DNA of 64,000 nt from Schistocerca nitens (Eukaryota; Arthropoda; Insecta; Orthoptera; Acrididae), in NCBI RefSeq assembly GCF_023898315.1, contig NC_064619.1:479797376-479861375 (forward strand), in the 5' to 3' direction. This document shows positions 22,001-33,196 of this stretch, in pieces; position 1 is the stretch's first letter, and the number at the start of each line of letters is the position of its first letter. A program made the position numbers and the translations under genes. The notes beneath the pieces are model-generated. The model was not told where the DNA came from. It did no database searches and saw only the letters and a program-made list of their open reading frames with translations.

Positions 22001-22680
22001 CTTCAGTAGAGCAGTGATCTACATGTTTACTTTAGACCACATTCACGCATCACTGACACTACTAAAAGCATATACAAAACTGTACAGAGATAAATAAACA
22101 AAAGGGCTTCAGGAAATAAACAGAATAATTCGCAAAAAAGTGCTTTCCACCAGTTTCTTGAATGTGTCTGTGCACTACTGTTCTCTGGTGGATGAAAATT
22201 GGAACTACGTACTCGAATGAACCCGCTTCCAGACCATCTGTCACTGTGCATGCATGAGTCATTCTCCCGATACACAGGTTCTAGGCACAATGATCAGATT
22301 CGCCAATATCGTTACACACTCTGTGATCTGTTGTAGTTTATTGTGTTTCTGAGCTTGCACTTCTTGGAAATTATGGATGCAGCAACTCATCAAATCCAGG
22401 AATTTCCCAACGTCTTCTAGATTTCATTTAGGTTTCACTAATGAACCTGATACTGTATGTAACGATCATCTTTAGAAGGCTGCTGTTTTCAAAGGCACAT
22501 GTAAACATTTTCAAAATTTTATTCTTTCTTGTATGATGGATGTTTACTATGTCAGAGCAAAAAAGAAAATTGCACACGTCGCGAACACTTGGATTCTCTT
22601 CGTTTTCGGTTTCCTCACAGGAAAGAATTCACTTCTGTACCATGCGGTGCTACAAACGTACATCCTCATTAATTTCGTAT
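19041..22680. other. Single-copy interval, mostly unassigned
   Basis: Apart from the SINE at 20351, no family was recognised. A GC-richer part with an open run of 105 codons (19968-20285, no ATG near its start) ends just before CAATAAACTC and could be a transposon terminal region. Three CCAAT-type motifs lie close together at 21748-21832 (GATTGGTCAG, GGCCAATAG, CCAATCAAC). No convincing exon. Confidence 0.4.
20351..20491 (+). mobile_element. SINE, internally shortened
   Basis: tRNA-like head GGTGGCCGAGCGGTTCTGG, B-box GGTTCGAATCC, then a body lacking the usual TTAGGTTAGTTAGG part, and a T tail. Target duplications TGCAAAATTCTG (20339-20350) and TGCAAAATGCTG (20492-20503). Confidence 0.88.
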
Positions 22681-22689
22681 CAGTGGTAA

Positions 22690-23150
22690 TTTCTTACTGT
22701 GAATTTTGAGCAGACTTTGGAAACTTTCTTCCATTTCCGTCATGGGTTCTACGATGTAGACAGTGAGTAGTATGGGCGAAAGACAGCATCACCTCCCTTA
22801 CACCACTTTTAATTGAAGCATTTCGTTATGTCCCCTCCATTCTTACCATTCTCTCTAGGTTCTTGTACATACTGTGTATTACACGCCCCGTACCTTACTC
22901 CTACTTTGTACAGAATTTCGATTGTCTTGTATCATTTTAGAGTGTCAATCACTTATTCTAGTTCGACAAATCCTATGAATGTGTCTTAATTTTTCTCATG
23001 TCTTGCTTCTACCATGAAGCGCAAAGTCAGAACTGTCTCTCTCGTGCCTAAACTCCAAGTGATCCTCAAATAACAGATCCTCAACTTTTTCCATTGTTCT
23101 GCATATTACTCTTGTGAGCAGTTTGAATGCATGGACTTTTATGCTGATTT
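22690..23150 (-). pseudogene. RTE-like LINE reverse transcriptase fragment
   Basis: On the minus strand the region around 23135-22950 reads VEDLLFEDHLEFRHERET, then RFMVEARHEKN, and with a frame change DTFIGFVELE, KTIEILYKVGVRY. These are the QFGFR.. / ILEKRHEKNRDTFIAFVDLEKAFD / ..LEKVGVRY blocks of a LINE reverse transcriptase. It is the same family as 33197-34735. Short, with several stops. Confidence 0.65.
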
Positions 23151-23700
23151 TTCAGTGTATACGGTGCCTGCTTCGAAATCAGGGCAACGAATTTCTGCTG
23201 GTGTGTTCCCAGAGTGTGAAGGGAGTGAGACGCCCACTACCTGGAACTTGACAGGTGGAGAAACGCACATCAAGGCAGAAATCCAGCAGGCGCGGCAGAA
23301 TCTGCTTGCAGCCGGCTGCAGGTACCTACTTCATCTACTCCTCTCCCCTTCCCCTCCTGTCCACCCCACTGTGGTCTCCGCTATAATTAATCGCCCTTGC
23401 ACAGTCCTCAGGCAGCATCGTTGGCATACCTATGCCTTACTGGTTATATAACCTTGGCCTCCTGCAGCGAAACCACAAGTCCAAAAATTTTATTGCTTTA
23501 CTGTCTACAGAGGAATTTCATCGGCAGAGAATAGAAAGTTGCGCTTAACGAAAGGGAACGCAGCAATATTTGTCGTGTTACTGATATTAGTTGCTAGTGC
23601 TTGAAGTAACTGGTGTTGAGAAACGAATGAAGTGTACACCATTAGCTGTTTACTTTACGAGATACCTTCTCTGCAAGAATGTATAAACACGACAGTAACG
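23151..23700. other. Unassigned interval
   Basis: A 106-codon open run (23131-23451) includes a GC-rich stretch but has no recognised similarity. No repeat was recognised; it may contain the terminal part of the transposon that follows. Confidence 0.3.
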
Positions 23701-23704
23701 AACA

Positions 23705-24690
23705 TTAGGGATAAACTAAATGAGGGTGCACTCTTCCTGACGTATACTGTCTGATAAAAATGATCCAGAGTTCCGGTGTAGTTGGAACTTCTTTATAAAC
23801 TATTTCTTTTACGAATCCCCACAAGAAAAAGTCCAGAGGCGTCAAGTGTGGCGGACGAGCCGGCCACGACACATCTCCGCGTCCAATCCAACGATCTGGG
23901 AATTGGCTCTGCAACTCATTTCTAGCCACGAGCGAAAAATGTGCCGGACACCTATCGTGTTGATACCACACTCTGTTGCTTGTTCCTAAAGATATTTCTT
24001 CCAATAACAGACCTAATGTTTCTTGCAGGAATGTGGTGTACTTCCTACCATTAAGATTTCCTTCGATGAAATAGGGGCCTATAATTCTGTCCTCCAGAAT
24101 CCGGCACCATACATCCACCGACCACGGTGTTTGGTTTGCAACTTACCCCAGCCAACATGGATCTTCAGTTGTCAGTAATGCAAGTAATGCAAATTAACAT
24201 TTCCATTGTTCGTGAACGTAGCCACGTCAGTAAATATAATCAAATTAATAAATGTGTTATTTCTTTAAATCTGAAGCTGAGCCATCTGCAGAATTCAGTG
24301 CGACGCATACAGTCTACCAGTTAATTCTTGGTAGAGAATGATATGGTACGGATGATATTTATGGCGATTCAGAGCACGAACGACAGTACTCTGGCTCATG
24401 CCAGATTCCCTTGCGATTAGACCCGAACTAACACAAGGATCCCGAACCACAGTGGCAAGAGTACCAGTTCCTGTTTCCTCCTTAGTAACTTTCCTTTGCC
24501 GGATATGTTTCCGATGCATTAACAATCCAGTTGTTTTCAATTTATCACACACATATTTAAATGTACATCGTGTAGAGTGACCACGTTGAGGATATCTTTC
24601 AGCGAATGTCTCTAGCTCTCACTGAATTTCGTTGGCATTCTCCATAAATGAGAAGCATATCGACTTGTTCTTCGAAGGAATACATCATTC
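23705..24690 (-). pseudogene. Transposase relic of the WCGI/FLWG family
   Basis: Minus strand, N to C: FEEQVDMLLIYGECQRNSVR (24680-24610), a frameshift, ERYPQRGHSTRCTFK, then ARESGMSQSTVVRALNRHKYHPYH (about 24430-24340). A gap or decay follows, then VWCRILEDRIIGPYFIEGN (24115 onward), VWYQHDRCPAHFS, RWIGRGDVSWPARPP and LDFFLWGFVKEIVY (to about 23790). This is the same superfamily as the element at 1557 but a different member. Frameshifts and a missing central part make it dead. Confidence 0.8.
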
Positions 24691-24859
24691 ACATTTGCTT
24701 GATTCGACGATACTAGTCTTACCGTTCCTATTAGAGTTGTATTGCGAAACCGTGGAATGGTGTTTACATGTCAATGGCACTTTGGATGCATACGCCGTAT
24801 TCGGTGAATATTTACTGTTTGCACGATATACGAGAGAGAATGTCACAGCATGTGCTTCG

Positions 24860-24958
24860 ATAAATGCCGAAGTGATAAGGAATACCACTCAGTCGGTGAT
24901 AAGAAGATTGCAGCACTGCATTGATACCAATGGGCATCACTTCGAATACCTTCTGTAA
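24860..24958 (+). pseudogene. Possible C-terminal transposase fragment in opposite orientation
   Basis: The plus strand reads EVIRNTTQSVIRRLQHCIDT followed by NGHHFEYLL and a stop, which resembles the C-terminal end of transposases like the one on the opposite strand just to the left. It could be a second, inverted fragment. Similarity is judged from memory and is weak. Confidence 0.3.
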
Positions 24959-25005
24959 CTGGTCGTTCATGCCACCTTTTTCACCTTCGTTGACCTTACT
25001 GTTAC

Positions 25006-25201
25006 AAAATGGCGCTGAGCACTATGGGACTTAACATCAGAGGTCATCAGTCCCCTAGAACATAGAACTACTTAAACCTAACTAACCTAAGGACATCACA
25101 CACATCCATGCGCGAGGCAGGATTCGAACCTGCGACATAAGCGGTCGCGCGGTTCCAGACTGAAGCGCCTAGAACCTCGCGGCCACATCGGCCGGCCATC
25201 G
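25006..25201 (-). mobile_element. SINE
   Basis: Minus-strand copy of the main SINE (ACTATGGGACTTAACATCAG onward, ending GGCCGGCC). Short direct repeat CTGTTAC on both sides (24999-25005 and 25202-25208). Confidence 0.88.
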
Positions 25202-25639
25202 CTGTTACACGTCATTGGATTCGTCTCGATAGCCACTATCAGATAATAAGTACCAAACTATAGCTTCCCATGTAAAGAAACAAAGTTGACCTTCTTTTCT
25301 CTGACGCGACCCCATCTAGCATCAAAAAATCAACGTCATATTATGGCCCCCCTTGTCCTATACATCTTTTGTCCCACAATCATCTCAGCTACCATCATAC
25401 TTTCGGAAGTGGACAACAACGGGTAGGGTGGGGAGAAGTCTGCTAAGCCTTGAGGTGACCTTTTAGTATAAGAGGTAAGAGGACTGTATCGTCGTTTTGT
25501 GACTGTACATGGGTATACGATGGCTTAGAATTTCCTTTTTGTGTGATGTAGGGTAACTTGCTCTAAATGTAAAGAGATATATCTTAATGCAGATGAAAGG
25601 AAAAAAAATAATACTATAATTTTCGTATACACGGTCAAG

Positions 25640-25840
25640 GGGGTTAATTTCTAGGCGTAAAGTTGTAAAGCGATATGAAGTGAAACGAGGACATGAGAAC
25701 AGTAGTAGGAGTGGCTTCGGCTTACTGGGAGAGTCTTAGGAAAGTGTAGTTCATCTACAAAGAGGACTGTATATAGAACAGTAGTGCGACAAATTCCTGA
25801 ATACTGCCCGAGTGTTTTCGATCCCCACTACGGCGGAGTA
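25640..25840 (+). mobile_element. CR1-like LINE fragment
   Basis: GTAAAGCGATATGAAGTGAA through TACTGGGAGAGTCTTAGGAA to CTGAATACTGCCCGAGTGTT and CGATCCCCACTA. This matches the same part of the LINE 3' region at 32640-32810 (GGAGACAGTATTAGGAAAGC-type). Truncated at both ends. Confidence 0.65.
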
Positions 25841-26810
25841 AAAAAAAATAGAGGTTTGCAGACAGTATGTGTTTCCTGTTTGCTGCTTCGTCTGCTGCTT
25901 TTTCACATTTCCTTCTTTCGTCAAATGAGTCCAGTAACTCATTGGGATGCGATTGAAAGTCGACTTAAATCCAGACCTCAAAGTAAATCCATACCTCAAA
26001 GTGCACTATCACTATCGTTTCTGGTTTTGGTTCCTACTGAAGAATGGGCAGTTAGTCATACACAGAAGTTCACGCACCTCTGGCATGTCATGGCATTCCG
26101 CCTGTATGGGTCACACCCCATCCGGCGCAAAAAGTCCTGGTCTGCCTACAACCAATGCAACCGCTCTGCACCAGAAAACAAGAAAACAGTTCTGTAGTTG
26201 TTCCACTAGGCGTCTCTAGCAGCGGCATAAAAATCACGAACTCTATGTGTGTTGGGTAGGGGGGGTGAGGGAGGGGGTAGGTTGGACGACCCATCCGCGG
26301 ATCACGTGACCTGAAATAGTTCCTGCGATATCCAGCTGTGTGGCAATATTTAGGCCTGCACATCGCTGTGCAAAAGTGAGCTCTCGTCGAGCCAGAGGTA
26401 CGGATGGACATCCGCTTCCTGCTGTCAACCAGCTGCCTCCTCAAGAACACCGCCTTGCCTCTGCAGCACCATCGACGTCAAGTCTCCGTGATCGGATGTT
26501 GTAATTTGGTTCACAAACTTTCGCAGAACATCGACTGTGTTCAGTTTTTTCAAGGATCTATATCACTGTGCACATACTAAAAGTAAACTCTTGTGGAACT
26601 TGGTTTCCGTGTGCAGCAGTGGAACTTTGTGAATATGATTTTGTGGAAAATTCGACCAAGTTCGAGGATTTGAGTTGTTGGATAAAGAAAATCAGCCTGT
26701 TAGTCACTTTTGAGTGATAATTGTGTTTGAATTGTTGGCGCAGACGAGTGTACAATTTTTACCAATGAACTATATTTTGGGAAAATGAGAGTTTTGTTCC
26801 GCCTATAGTG
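25841..26810. other. Unassigned interval
   Basis: Open runs on both strands (25784-26450) overlap each other and lack recognised motifs; G-rich run at 26253-26280. Nothing supportable as a gene. Confidence 0.35.
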
Positions 26811-26819
26811 GATTCTTTA

Positions 26820-28080
26820 ACCTTACTGAAAGTATCTTCAGCCGAGTTCAAGACGTCATAAATACGAGGAACGGACACACTAAGAAGTGACACAGCCACG
26901 TGCTTTCCACCCTCGTAATGATGACATGTTCATATTGTGATAAACTGAAAACAAGCCTATCAAAATGAATTAAACAGTGACAATTTTCAATGGTTCGTAG
27001 ATGGCTAGTATCACACATTTTTGATTACAAATGTATATCACAGAAACTCTGTTTATCTTTCATTATTAATGTCTAATAACCACTCTAACACAAAAAATGA
27101 CGCACCATGAAGGAGTTATGCAATCGTTACAAGATGATATTCATACAGGTACCGCGAAAAAGTGAAAAATTTTGTACTTTGGCGATCAGCATACTTGGGC
27201 ACAGGCACAGTAAACAGCGTACTTGTCGATACGAGGGCTTAAAACTTTTGCTAAAGTTCATTCGGTGTACTCAGTCGGACATAACCATACTCGCAGCCAG
27301 TTACTGATCAATATATGTTGATGTCAGCATTTAGTGCGCCCCGATAGCTGAAAGGTCAGCGTGATGGACTGCCGTCCTAAGGGGCCTGTGTTCGATTTCT
27401 GGCTGGGTCGGAGATTTTCTCCGCTCAGGGACTGGGTGTTGTGTTGTCTTACTCATCATTTCATCGCCACCCGGCGCGCAGGTCGCCCAATGTGGCGTCG
27501 AATGTAATAAGACCTGCACCAAGGCGGCTGGACCTGCCCTGTAAGGGGTCTCCCGGCCAATGATGCCAAAAGCTCATATTAGCATTCAAAAGAAAGCTTT
27601 TGGAATAATCGGCTATTCGCTTAATATATGTGGAAGTCAGCATTTAAAAGAAGGCAGTTGGAGTAATCGGCTATTGCCTCGACATTTGAATAGGAGCAAC
27701 GACACTATTCGACGATACTGGCAGGAATGGGTGAACCATGGCTAAACACAGCGACAAGAAGGAAGCGGTCGACCCAGAGAGCTGACGGAGAGGACCGGGT
27801 AATCGCCAGAGAGACACACAGAATCCCGAACACCATTATCATCAACCCGACGTGCAACTAATGCTTCAGTGACCTGAGAGACTAATAAAAGGCGGCTCAC
27901 AGAAGGGATGCTGAGCTCACGGCGCCCCCCTCGCCGCCTACCATTGACCTACGCGCACCTAATAGCACGTTTTCAGTGGTGTCGCACACACGCGGGGTGG
28001 AGTCGCATTGGCTGGAGTATAACTGTCTTGAGTGATGTACGCTGCTTCGAGTAGAGCACTTGCTCATCACGTGAGAAATC
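26820..28080 (+). pseudogene. Tc1-like transposon relic 1
   Basis: A non-coding 5' part (26820-27330, similar in layout to 39270-39740) is followed by a SINE. A short local duplication comes next (AAAGAAAGCTTTTGGAATAA and AAAGAAGGCAGTTGGAGTAA). A Tc1-type helix-turn-helix then reads NRSNDTIRRYWQEWVNHG (about 27685-27745), followed by an arginine-rich linker region and TTCAGTGGTGTCGCACACAC before a catalytic region that fades out near 28080. Multiple frameshifts. Confidence 0.7.
27331..27575 (+). mobile_element. tRNA-derived SINE of the second family, inside a Tc1-like relic
   Basis: Begins GTGCGCCCCGATAGCTGAAA with A- and B-box-like parts (TAGCTGAAAGGTCAG, GTGTTCGATTTC). The body is GAGATTTTCTCCGCTCAGGG and the tail GTCTCCCGGCCAATGATGCC. 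It lies in the 5' part of the Tc1-like element at 26820. Confidence 0.8.
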
Positions 28081-28087
28081 ACACCAG

Positions 28088-28369
28088 ATGAAGTTCGTGA
28101 ACTTCGTCCAGGGGGAGACGATTTGTGAAGCACTTGCATCAACCCAAGCTGCGGCCGCTGCTGACAGAAGAGCTGTTCCCGGTGCAGCAACCCCAGCAAC
28201 GGGATTCTCCTGCCCCAGGCCGACGCCGCATATACGAGGAACTCGCGCCAAATGTTATGATAACGATAATGATGATGGTTATGATAACATTGACACCGCA
28301 TGTGCAGTACCAGTAGACACCCAAGAAGCTTCGACATCATCTGCAGACCCTCCCCCCATTTGCGCTTGA
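28088..28369 (+). CDS. Small hypothetical open frame (93 aa)
   Basis: ATG-started, Ala/Pro/Asp-rich product beginning MKFVNFVQGETICEALAST and ending in a TGA; locally GC-rich. It follows directly on the Tc1-like relic and could be part of another unrecognised element. No motif recognised, no splice context and no second copy to compare. Overlapping open runs on the other strand reduce confidence. Confidence 0.2.
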   Translation: MKFVNFVQGETICEALASTQAAAAADRRAVPGAATPATGFSCPRPTPHIRGTRAKCYDNDNDDGYDNIDTACAVPVDTQEASTSSADPPPICA

Positions 28370-28790
28370 AGAGGTGTGCGGTGACGTTAGTAACACTAAC
28401 GAGTACAACAATCGCAAAACAGTAAAGTGCAGTGAAAATCAGGTACTCCTATCAAATACAAAAAAGTATTTCTAATATTTCGAGTCCTAGTAAAATGATT
28501 TTCAATTACACACATACAAATCTGATAATAATTTAGAAGTGAATGTCTTATTAAGTAGTTTGGAGGCTCCCAGTGTGTTGCAGGTTGCTCTAAGACATAT
28601 TTTCAGAGGTGGGCATCAGAAAGGAAAATCTATGACGTATCATACACCAGATGCACTACACAGAATTCTTTTGAGAGTAAATAACATATGAATTGAGTTT
28701 AAACATTTATGTGGCCTCCTTCGACAGGCATTTAAGAGAGTAAAAGGACCATTCGACACTGAGCATTAATACGTGGATTCTATATAAGGG
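28370..28790. other. Unassigned interval
   Basis: AT-rich; nothing recognised. Confidence 0.4.
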
Positions 28791-29665
28791 TTTGGACGCG
28801 TTTTCTTTGAACCAGGCCTCCCTTCTCCGAAGGGCTTTGTTGGCAATCGAAACACGTAAAAGGATAAACATAGTACAAAAAAATGCTGCTCGATGTAAAT
28901 TGACAATGACTGAAATACGAAAACTAACTGACCAGCTGAGTGTTAATAAGTTTTGTTTGCAAGAACCATACTGTAGAAAGAATGAGCTCCTACATTTTCG
29001 TGCGGATATAGTAACAGGTACTGGCCACGATGAGGGAATGACTGCCACGGTCGTTACAAATGGAAATACAGTGTGACCCAAGGTGGCAACGCTGTTGGAC
29101 AAGCACAGGGCCACAATAGAAGTGAAGGACTGCAGACAAAGTGGGTTGTAGTAAGCATGCATTACTCTCACCCTATCGCACCTTATATAGGTAAAGTCAG
29201 GCGGTTTCTCTATATAGACAAGTTGCGTGTCTCCTTGTGACAACTGATGCATAATCATTTCTGTGGCACAGTAGGCAAACTGACGAACGAGGGGATGTAC
29301 TAAAGGAAGCAATACAGGAACTACAGCTCATTGTTTTAAATCTGGAAGACCAGCCGAGTACATTCGAACAATAAGCTGGTGTAGTTACTAACATAGATGT
29401 CACTTTAGCAAACCGCATGTCAGCAGCTAAAATTCATAGTTGACAAGTGCTCCAGTACCTAATATACAATGGCCATAATACAATTATCGTCGAGAAGGGA
29501 AATGACAATAATACAGAAGACAAGCTGAGGAAAGCAGAATTGAGTTAGGCATCACTAAATCTGATTGAGATGGCTTAGTTGTCTACACCGGAGTATTTAG
29601 AATGGAATCGCTTCCGGTTCATGTAGATTTGGGTGCTCAATTACTAACTGAACTCTTGCAAAGAG

Positions 29666-29863
29666 GCCGGCCGAAGTGGCCGTGCGGTTAAAGGCGCTGC
29701 AGTCTGGAACCGCAAGACCGCTACGGTCGCAGGTTCGAATCCTGCCTCGGGCATGGATGTTTGTGATGTCCTTAGGTTAGTTAGGTTTAACTAGTTCTAA
29801 GTTCTATGGGACTAATGACCTCAGCAGTTGAGTCCCATAGTGCTCAGAGCCAGAGAGAGAGAG
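29666..29863 (+). mobile_element. SINE inside the R1-like LINE (first)
   Basis: Full-length plus-strand copy with a tail of GAGAGAGA instead of T/A. Perfect 12-bp target duplication TCTTGCAAAGAG (29654-29665 and 29864-29875). It interrupts the R1-like LINE relic. Confidence 0.92.
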
Positions 29864-31600
29864 TCTTGCAAAGAGCACAGGACATTTATATTCCTAGGAA
29901 AAAGGTAAACAATCAGACTACGATCCCTTAGAGCCTTGAACTTTCCACTCTGAGGTGAAGGGTACGATCGAGAAGAAGAACGAACATACTCTGGGACAAT
30001 CGGAGTGCAGTAGTAGGCTGCATGAATACAGGGCTATTAAGACGCGCTTCAAAACTTTGCTGCAGGAAACTGAAGGAATACACCTGCAATTTCACACCTG
30101 ACAAAGACTGAATAAATTGTTGACTGAAAAGGTTAAGGGAACTACTATCGTGTCCGCTATTCGTAAGGTGGATAGCTCAATGACGACTGGACGGAGAGTG
30201 TCACCAGAATATCTGCTAACTGCCCTGCCTCCTGACGATAACACAGACGCTGAGATACGATCACAATTTACAAATGCAGTAAATAACGAATATGACAATC
30301 AGATGTTGGTGATACGGTCAGGTCAAGAAGAAATTGCTGTCGGGATTTCGAAGCTCAAAACTGCAAACGCACCTGGTTTGGATGGCGTATATTCTGAAGC
30401 CGTGCCGATGGTAGGTACACAGATAGTGCTAGATTTGAAAGCATTCCTATACGAGGCTTTGCGAATAGGTAGGATCCCGGAAATATGGAAACCAGCTAAA
30501 CCAGTAATGAACGAAAAAGAACGATAAAAAACCGGCATCACCGAAAAGCTATGGACCTGTTTGCTTATTAAACGTCTCGGCCAATGTTCAGCAACGTCTG
30601 CTCTGTGAACGGTTGCAGGCGCGCAGAGAGCTCTTGCGTCTCAACCAGTGTCAACATGGCTTCAGAAAAAGGAAGTCTATGGATGAAGCGATTAATAGAT
30701 TTCTCCAGAGTGTAGAAAATTCGACAGCGAAGTTTGCAGTCACGCAAATGGCTGACACTGCAGGAGAATTCGACAGTCTTTGGTGGCCTGTGACGTTCGT
30801 ATGCCTTATAGCTCGCAGGGTCCGAAAATGTGTGTACAAAGGCCTTTTCAATTACTGTAGCGTCCTTGGCTTGCGGAGCAGAGAAAGGTAATAAAAAGGT
30901 TACCAAGGCTGCCCTGAAGGCTCCATAAGTGGTCCACTGTTCTGGGATCTTGGTACTGAACCCATATTACATCTACTATACATGTTAGTTGCTATTATAG
31001 ATGTTGTTGCATTGTAGTTGTTTCTATACTCCAGAGCGAGACTAGAGGAAAGATGAAATATGTGCTTATTCGGATGCAGCATTGTTGCAAGAGCAACAAA
31101 CTGAGTGTAGGTGTTTATAAAACCACATACATGTTTGAGAAAGGAAGGCTTTCTCTTGCCAGAAATCGTTCAGTGACGTTTGACGAAATATTTGTTAAAA
31201 GCAGCACTCTTCTGAACGAGAAAAGAAACATTGTACAACACGTAAAATCTGTTACTCAGAAAGTGGCCATAATTATACACAAGATTGTCCGTGCTGGCAG
31301 TGCTGACGATAAATTACCGTTGCGTGTGGTGGGTTGATACTACGAAGCTATCTTCAACGCCATAGTCAACTTCGCTGGCAACGTCTGGGCACCTCGTCTT
31401 AGATTAGGCAGCTACAAAACAATATGAGACGGATCCAGCGGAGTGTATTCTGAGGCTCATCGGGGGCTTTTGTACCCGTCGAAGGTTTACTGGTAATCCA
31501 CGGCGTATGCGGGATGGATTTCGTGAAACGTTACAGGTCAGCAACCTTTCGGTCGGACCGTGAGCAATATTATCATGCGTATGAAATCACAGGAACACAT

Positions 31601-31793
31601 AGTGGCCGAGCGGTTCTAGGAGCTTCAGTCTGGAACCACGCGACCGCTACGGTCGCAGCTTCGAATCCTGCTTCGGGCATGGATGTGTGTGATGTCCTTA
31701 GGTTAGTTAGATTTAAGTAGTTCTAACTTCAAGGGGACTGATGATTCGAGACGTAAAGTCCCATAGTGCACAGAGCCATTTGAACCATTTTGA
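31601..31793 (+). mobile_element. SINE inside the R1-like LINE (second)
   Basis: Plus-strand copy ending CATTTGAACCATTTTGA. Perfect 12-bp target duplication ACAGGAACACAT (31589-31600 and 31794-31805). It splits the C-terminal part of the same LINE relic. Confidence 0.92.
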
Positions 31794-32130
31794 ACAGGAA
31801 CACATGTTACTGATAAACGACATTTAAGAGCCCAGACGTTAGATGATTGGCAGTCTGAGTGGGAGACTAGCAATACGGCAAGGCGTGTTTATAGCGTATT
31901 ACCAAGCACTAGGAACAGGCTCAAACTGTGCGATGCTGCGCCTACTCGAGGTATGATGCAGCTGTTAACAGGTCGCGATCCATACCTCAACCATGTGCTT
32001 CGACTAGGACGTAGCAACACATCAGTCTGTGAATGTGGCGAGGAAGGTTCGGCTGGTCATGTCGTTCTGAGAGTGTCTTTTTTTTCAGGTAGAGAGAGAC
32101 TGCAGACAGTTAGACTGCAATATGCAAACA

Positions 32131-32619
32131 ATAACAGAAAAGTAAAAAGGAAAGAAGAGAAAGAATGCAAGGGCCACCCACACGGGTATGTGTAGAATCG
32201 AGGACTGCCGAGACACACACATACCACTGTTAGCGATATAGAATAGTGTAGCAAGAATAGGTTTAGAAGTAAGTAAAGTTGGAGTTAATCGAAAAACCTC
32301 AAGCTCTTCCGAGGGTGCTAGTAACGTATCTTGTAATATAAGATGGAAGTCATTCACTTGGATCTTCAGTTAATACCCTTTATTTTATGTTGATTATTTG
32401 AACTTATTATTATCATTCAAATATCCGGCTTTATTTCTACATTAGTATCACCGAAGATTGCTGTCAACATGATTTGCTACTACCTATGCAACTTGAAACG
32501 TTGTATGTCACCATGATTAACGAATATGTGTGACCTGTTAGAGTTTCCAGATAAGAGGTATAAAAATCTTTGCAATAAATGCAATTAAATTAAACTGGAA
32601 TTTATGTTGACCTACTTGA
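32131..32619. other. Unassigned interval
   Basis: AT-rich; A-rich run 32130-32165. No gene or repeat recognised. Confidence 0.4.
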
Positions 32620-33196
32620 CACTATCACGTGGATTAAATATGTAGGCGAATTGTTGCAAAGCGAAATGAAATATAACAAGCATATAAGGACTGCAGTAGG
32701 GAAGGCTTTTGTTTACTGAGACAGTATTAGGAAAGCGTAGCTCTTCTAGAAAGGAGACAGAAGAGTGACCAGTTCTTGAGTATTGCTCGAGTGTTTGGGA
32801 AACTAAGCTGGTCGCATTAAACGAAATCATCGAAGAAGTCCAGAGCCTTGCTGCTAGATTTGTTGTCGGTAGATTCGACCAACTGGCAAGTGTTACAGAG
32901 ATGTTTTGTAAACGCAATGGGAATTCCTAAGGGAAGACGACGTTCTTTTCACCAAACATTTATGAGACAATTTAGAGAACAGACATTTACAACTGACTGA
33001 GAACGATCCTACTGCCACAAATGTGCATTACGCGTACGGACCTCGAAGACAAGATAAATGAGGGCTCATACAGAGGCACATTGATAGTCTTTATTCCCCA
33101 GCTCAGTTTGCGAATGGAATATTACATGAAATATCTGGTAATGTTGCCTGGTACGGCCCACCATAAGGTGGCTTGTGGTGTTCTGTATGAACGTAA
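32620..33196 (+). mobile_element. CR1-like LINE, 3' end
   Basis: Decayed 3' coding part (..GAGTATTGCTCGAGTGTTTG, GCTGCTAGATTTGTTGTCGG, GGGAAGACGACGTTCTTTTC, CCTACTGCCACAAATGTGC) and a 3' terminal stretch with CCACCATAAGGTGGCTTGTG. 5'-truncated, as is usual for LINE insertions. It abuts the minus-strand LINE at 33197. Confidence 0.75.

Larger units (their letters stand above)
28790..32130 (+). pseudogene. R1-like LINE relic (endonuclease + reverse transcriptase)
   Basis: Pieces in order: endonuclease start INIVQKNAARCKLTM.. with FCLQEPYCRKNEL (28865-28990); endonuclease end EDQPSTFEQ and VVTNIDVTLANRM (29350-29420); reverse transcriptase LKTANAPGLDGVYSEAVP and GRIPEIWKPAKPV (30350-30510); LLNVSANVQQRLLCERLQ and QHGFRKRKSMDEAI (30565-30690); motif A-like ADTAGEFDSLWWP (30750-30790); VYKTTYMFEKGRLSLARNRS (31110-31170); and the C-terminal CECGEEGSAGHVVL (32030-32070). 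The FD.LWWP and CxCG..SA.HV patterns point to the R1/I group. The YADD region is decayed, and two SINEs interrupt it. Many stops. Confidence 0.78.

Noticed and set aside
29690-29760. tRNA gene-like sequence (A- and B-box with GGTTCGAATCC), also at 9300, 16640, 17790, 20400, 25120, 31650, 47670, 50550
   Set aside because: All sit at the head of SINEs with target duplications; they do not form a complete cloverleaf and are repeated throughout the window.
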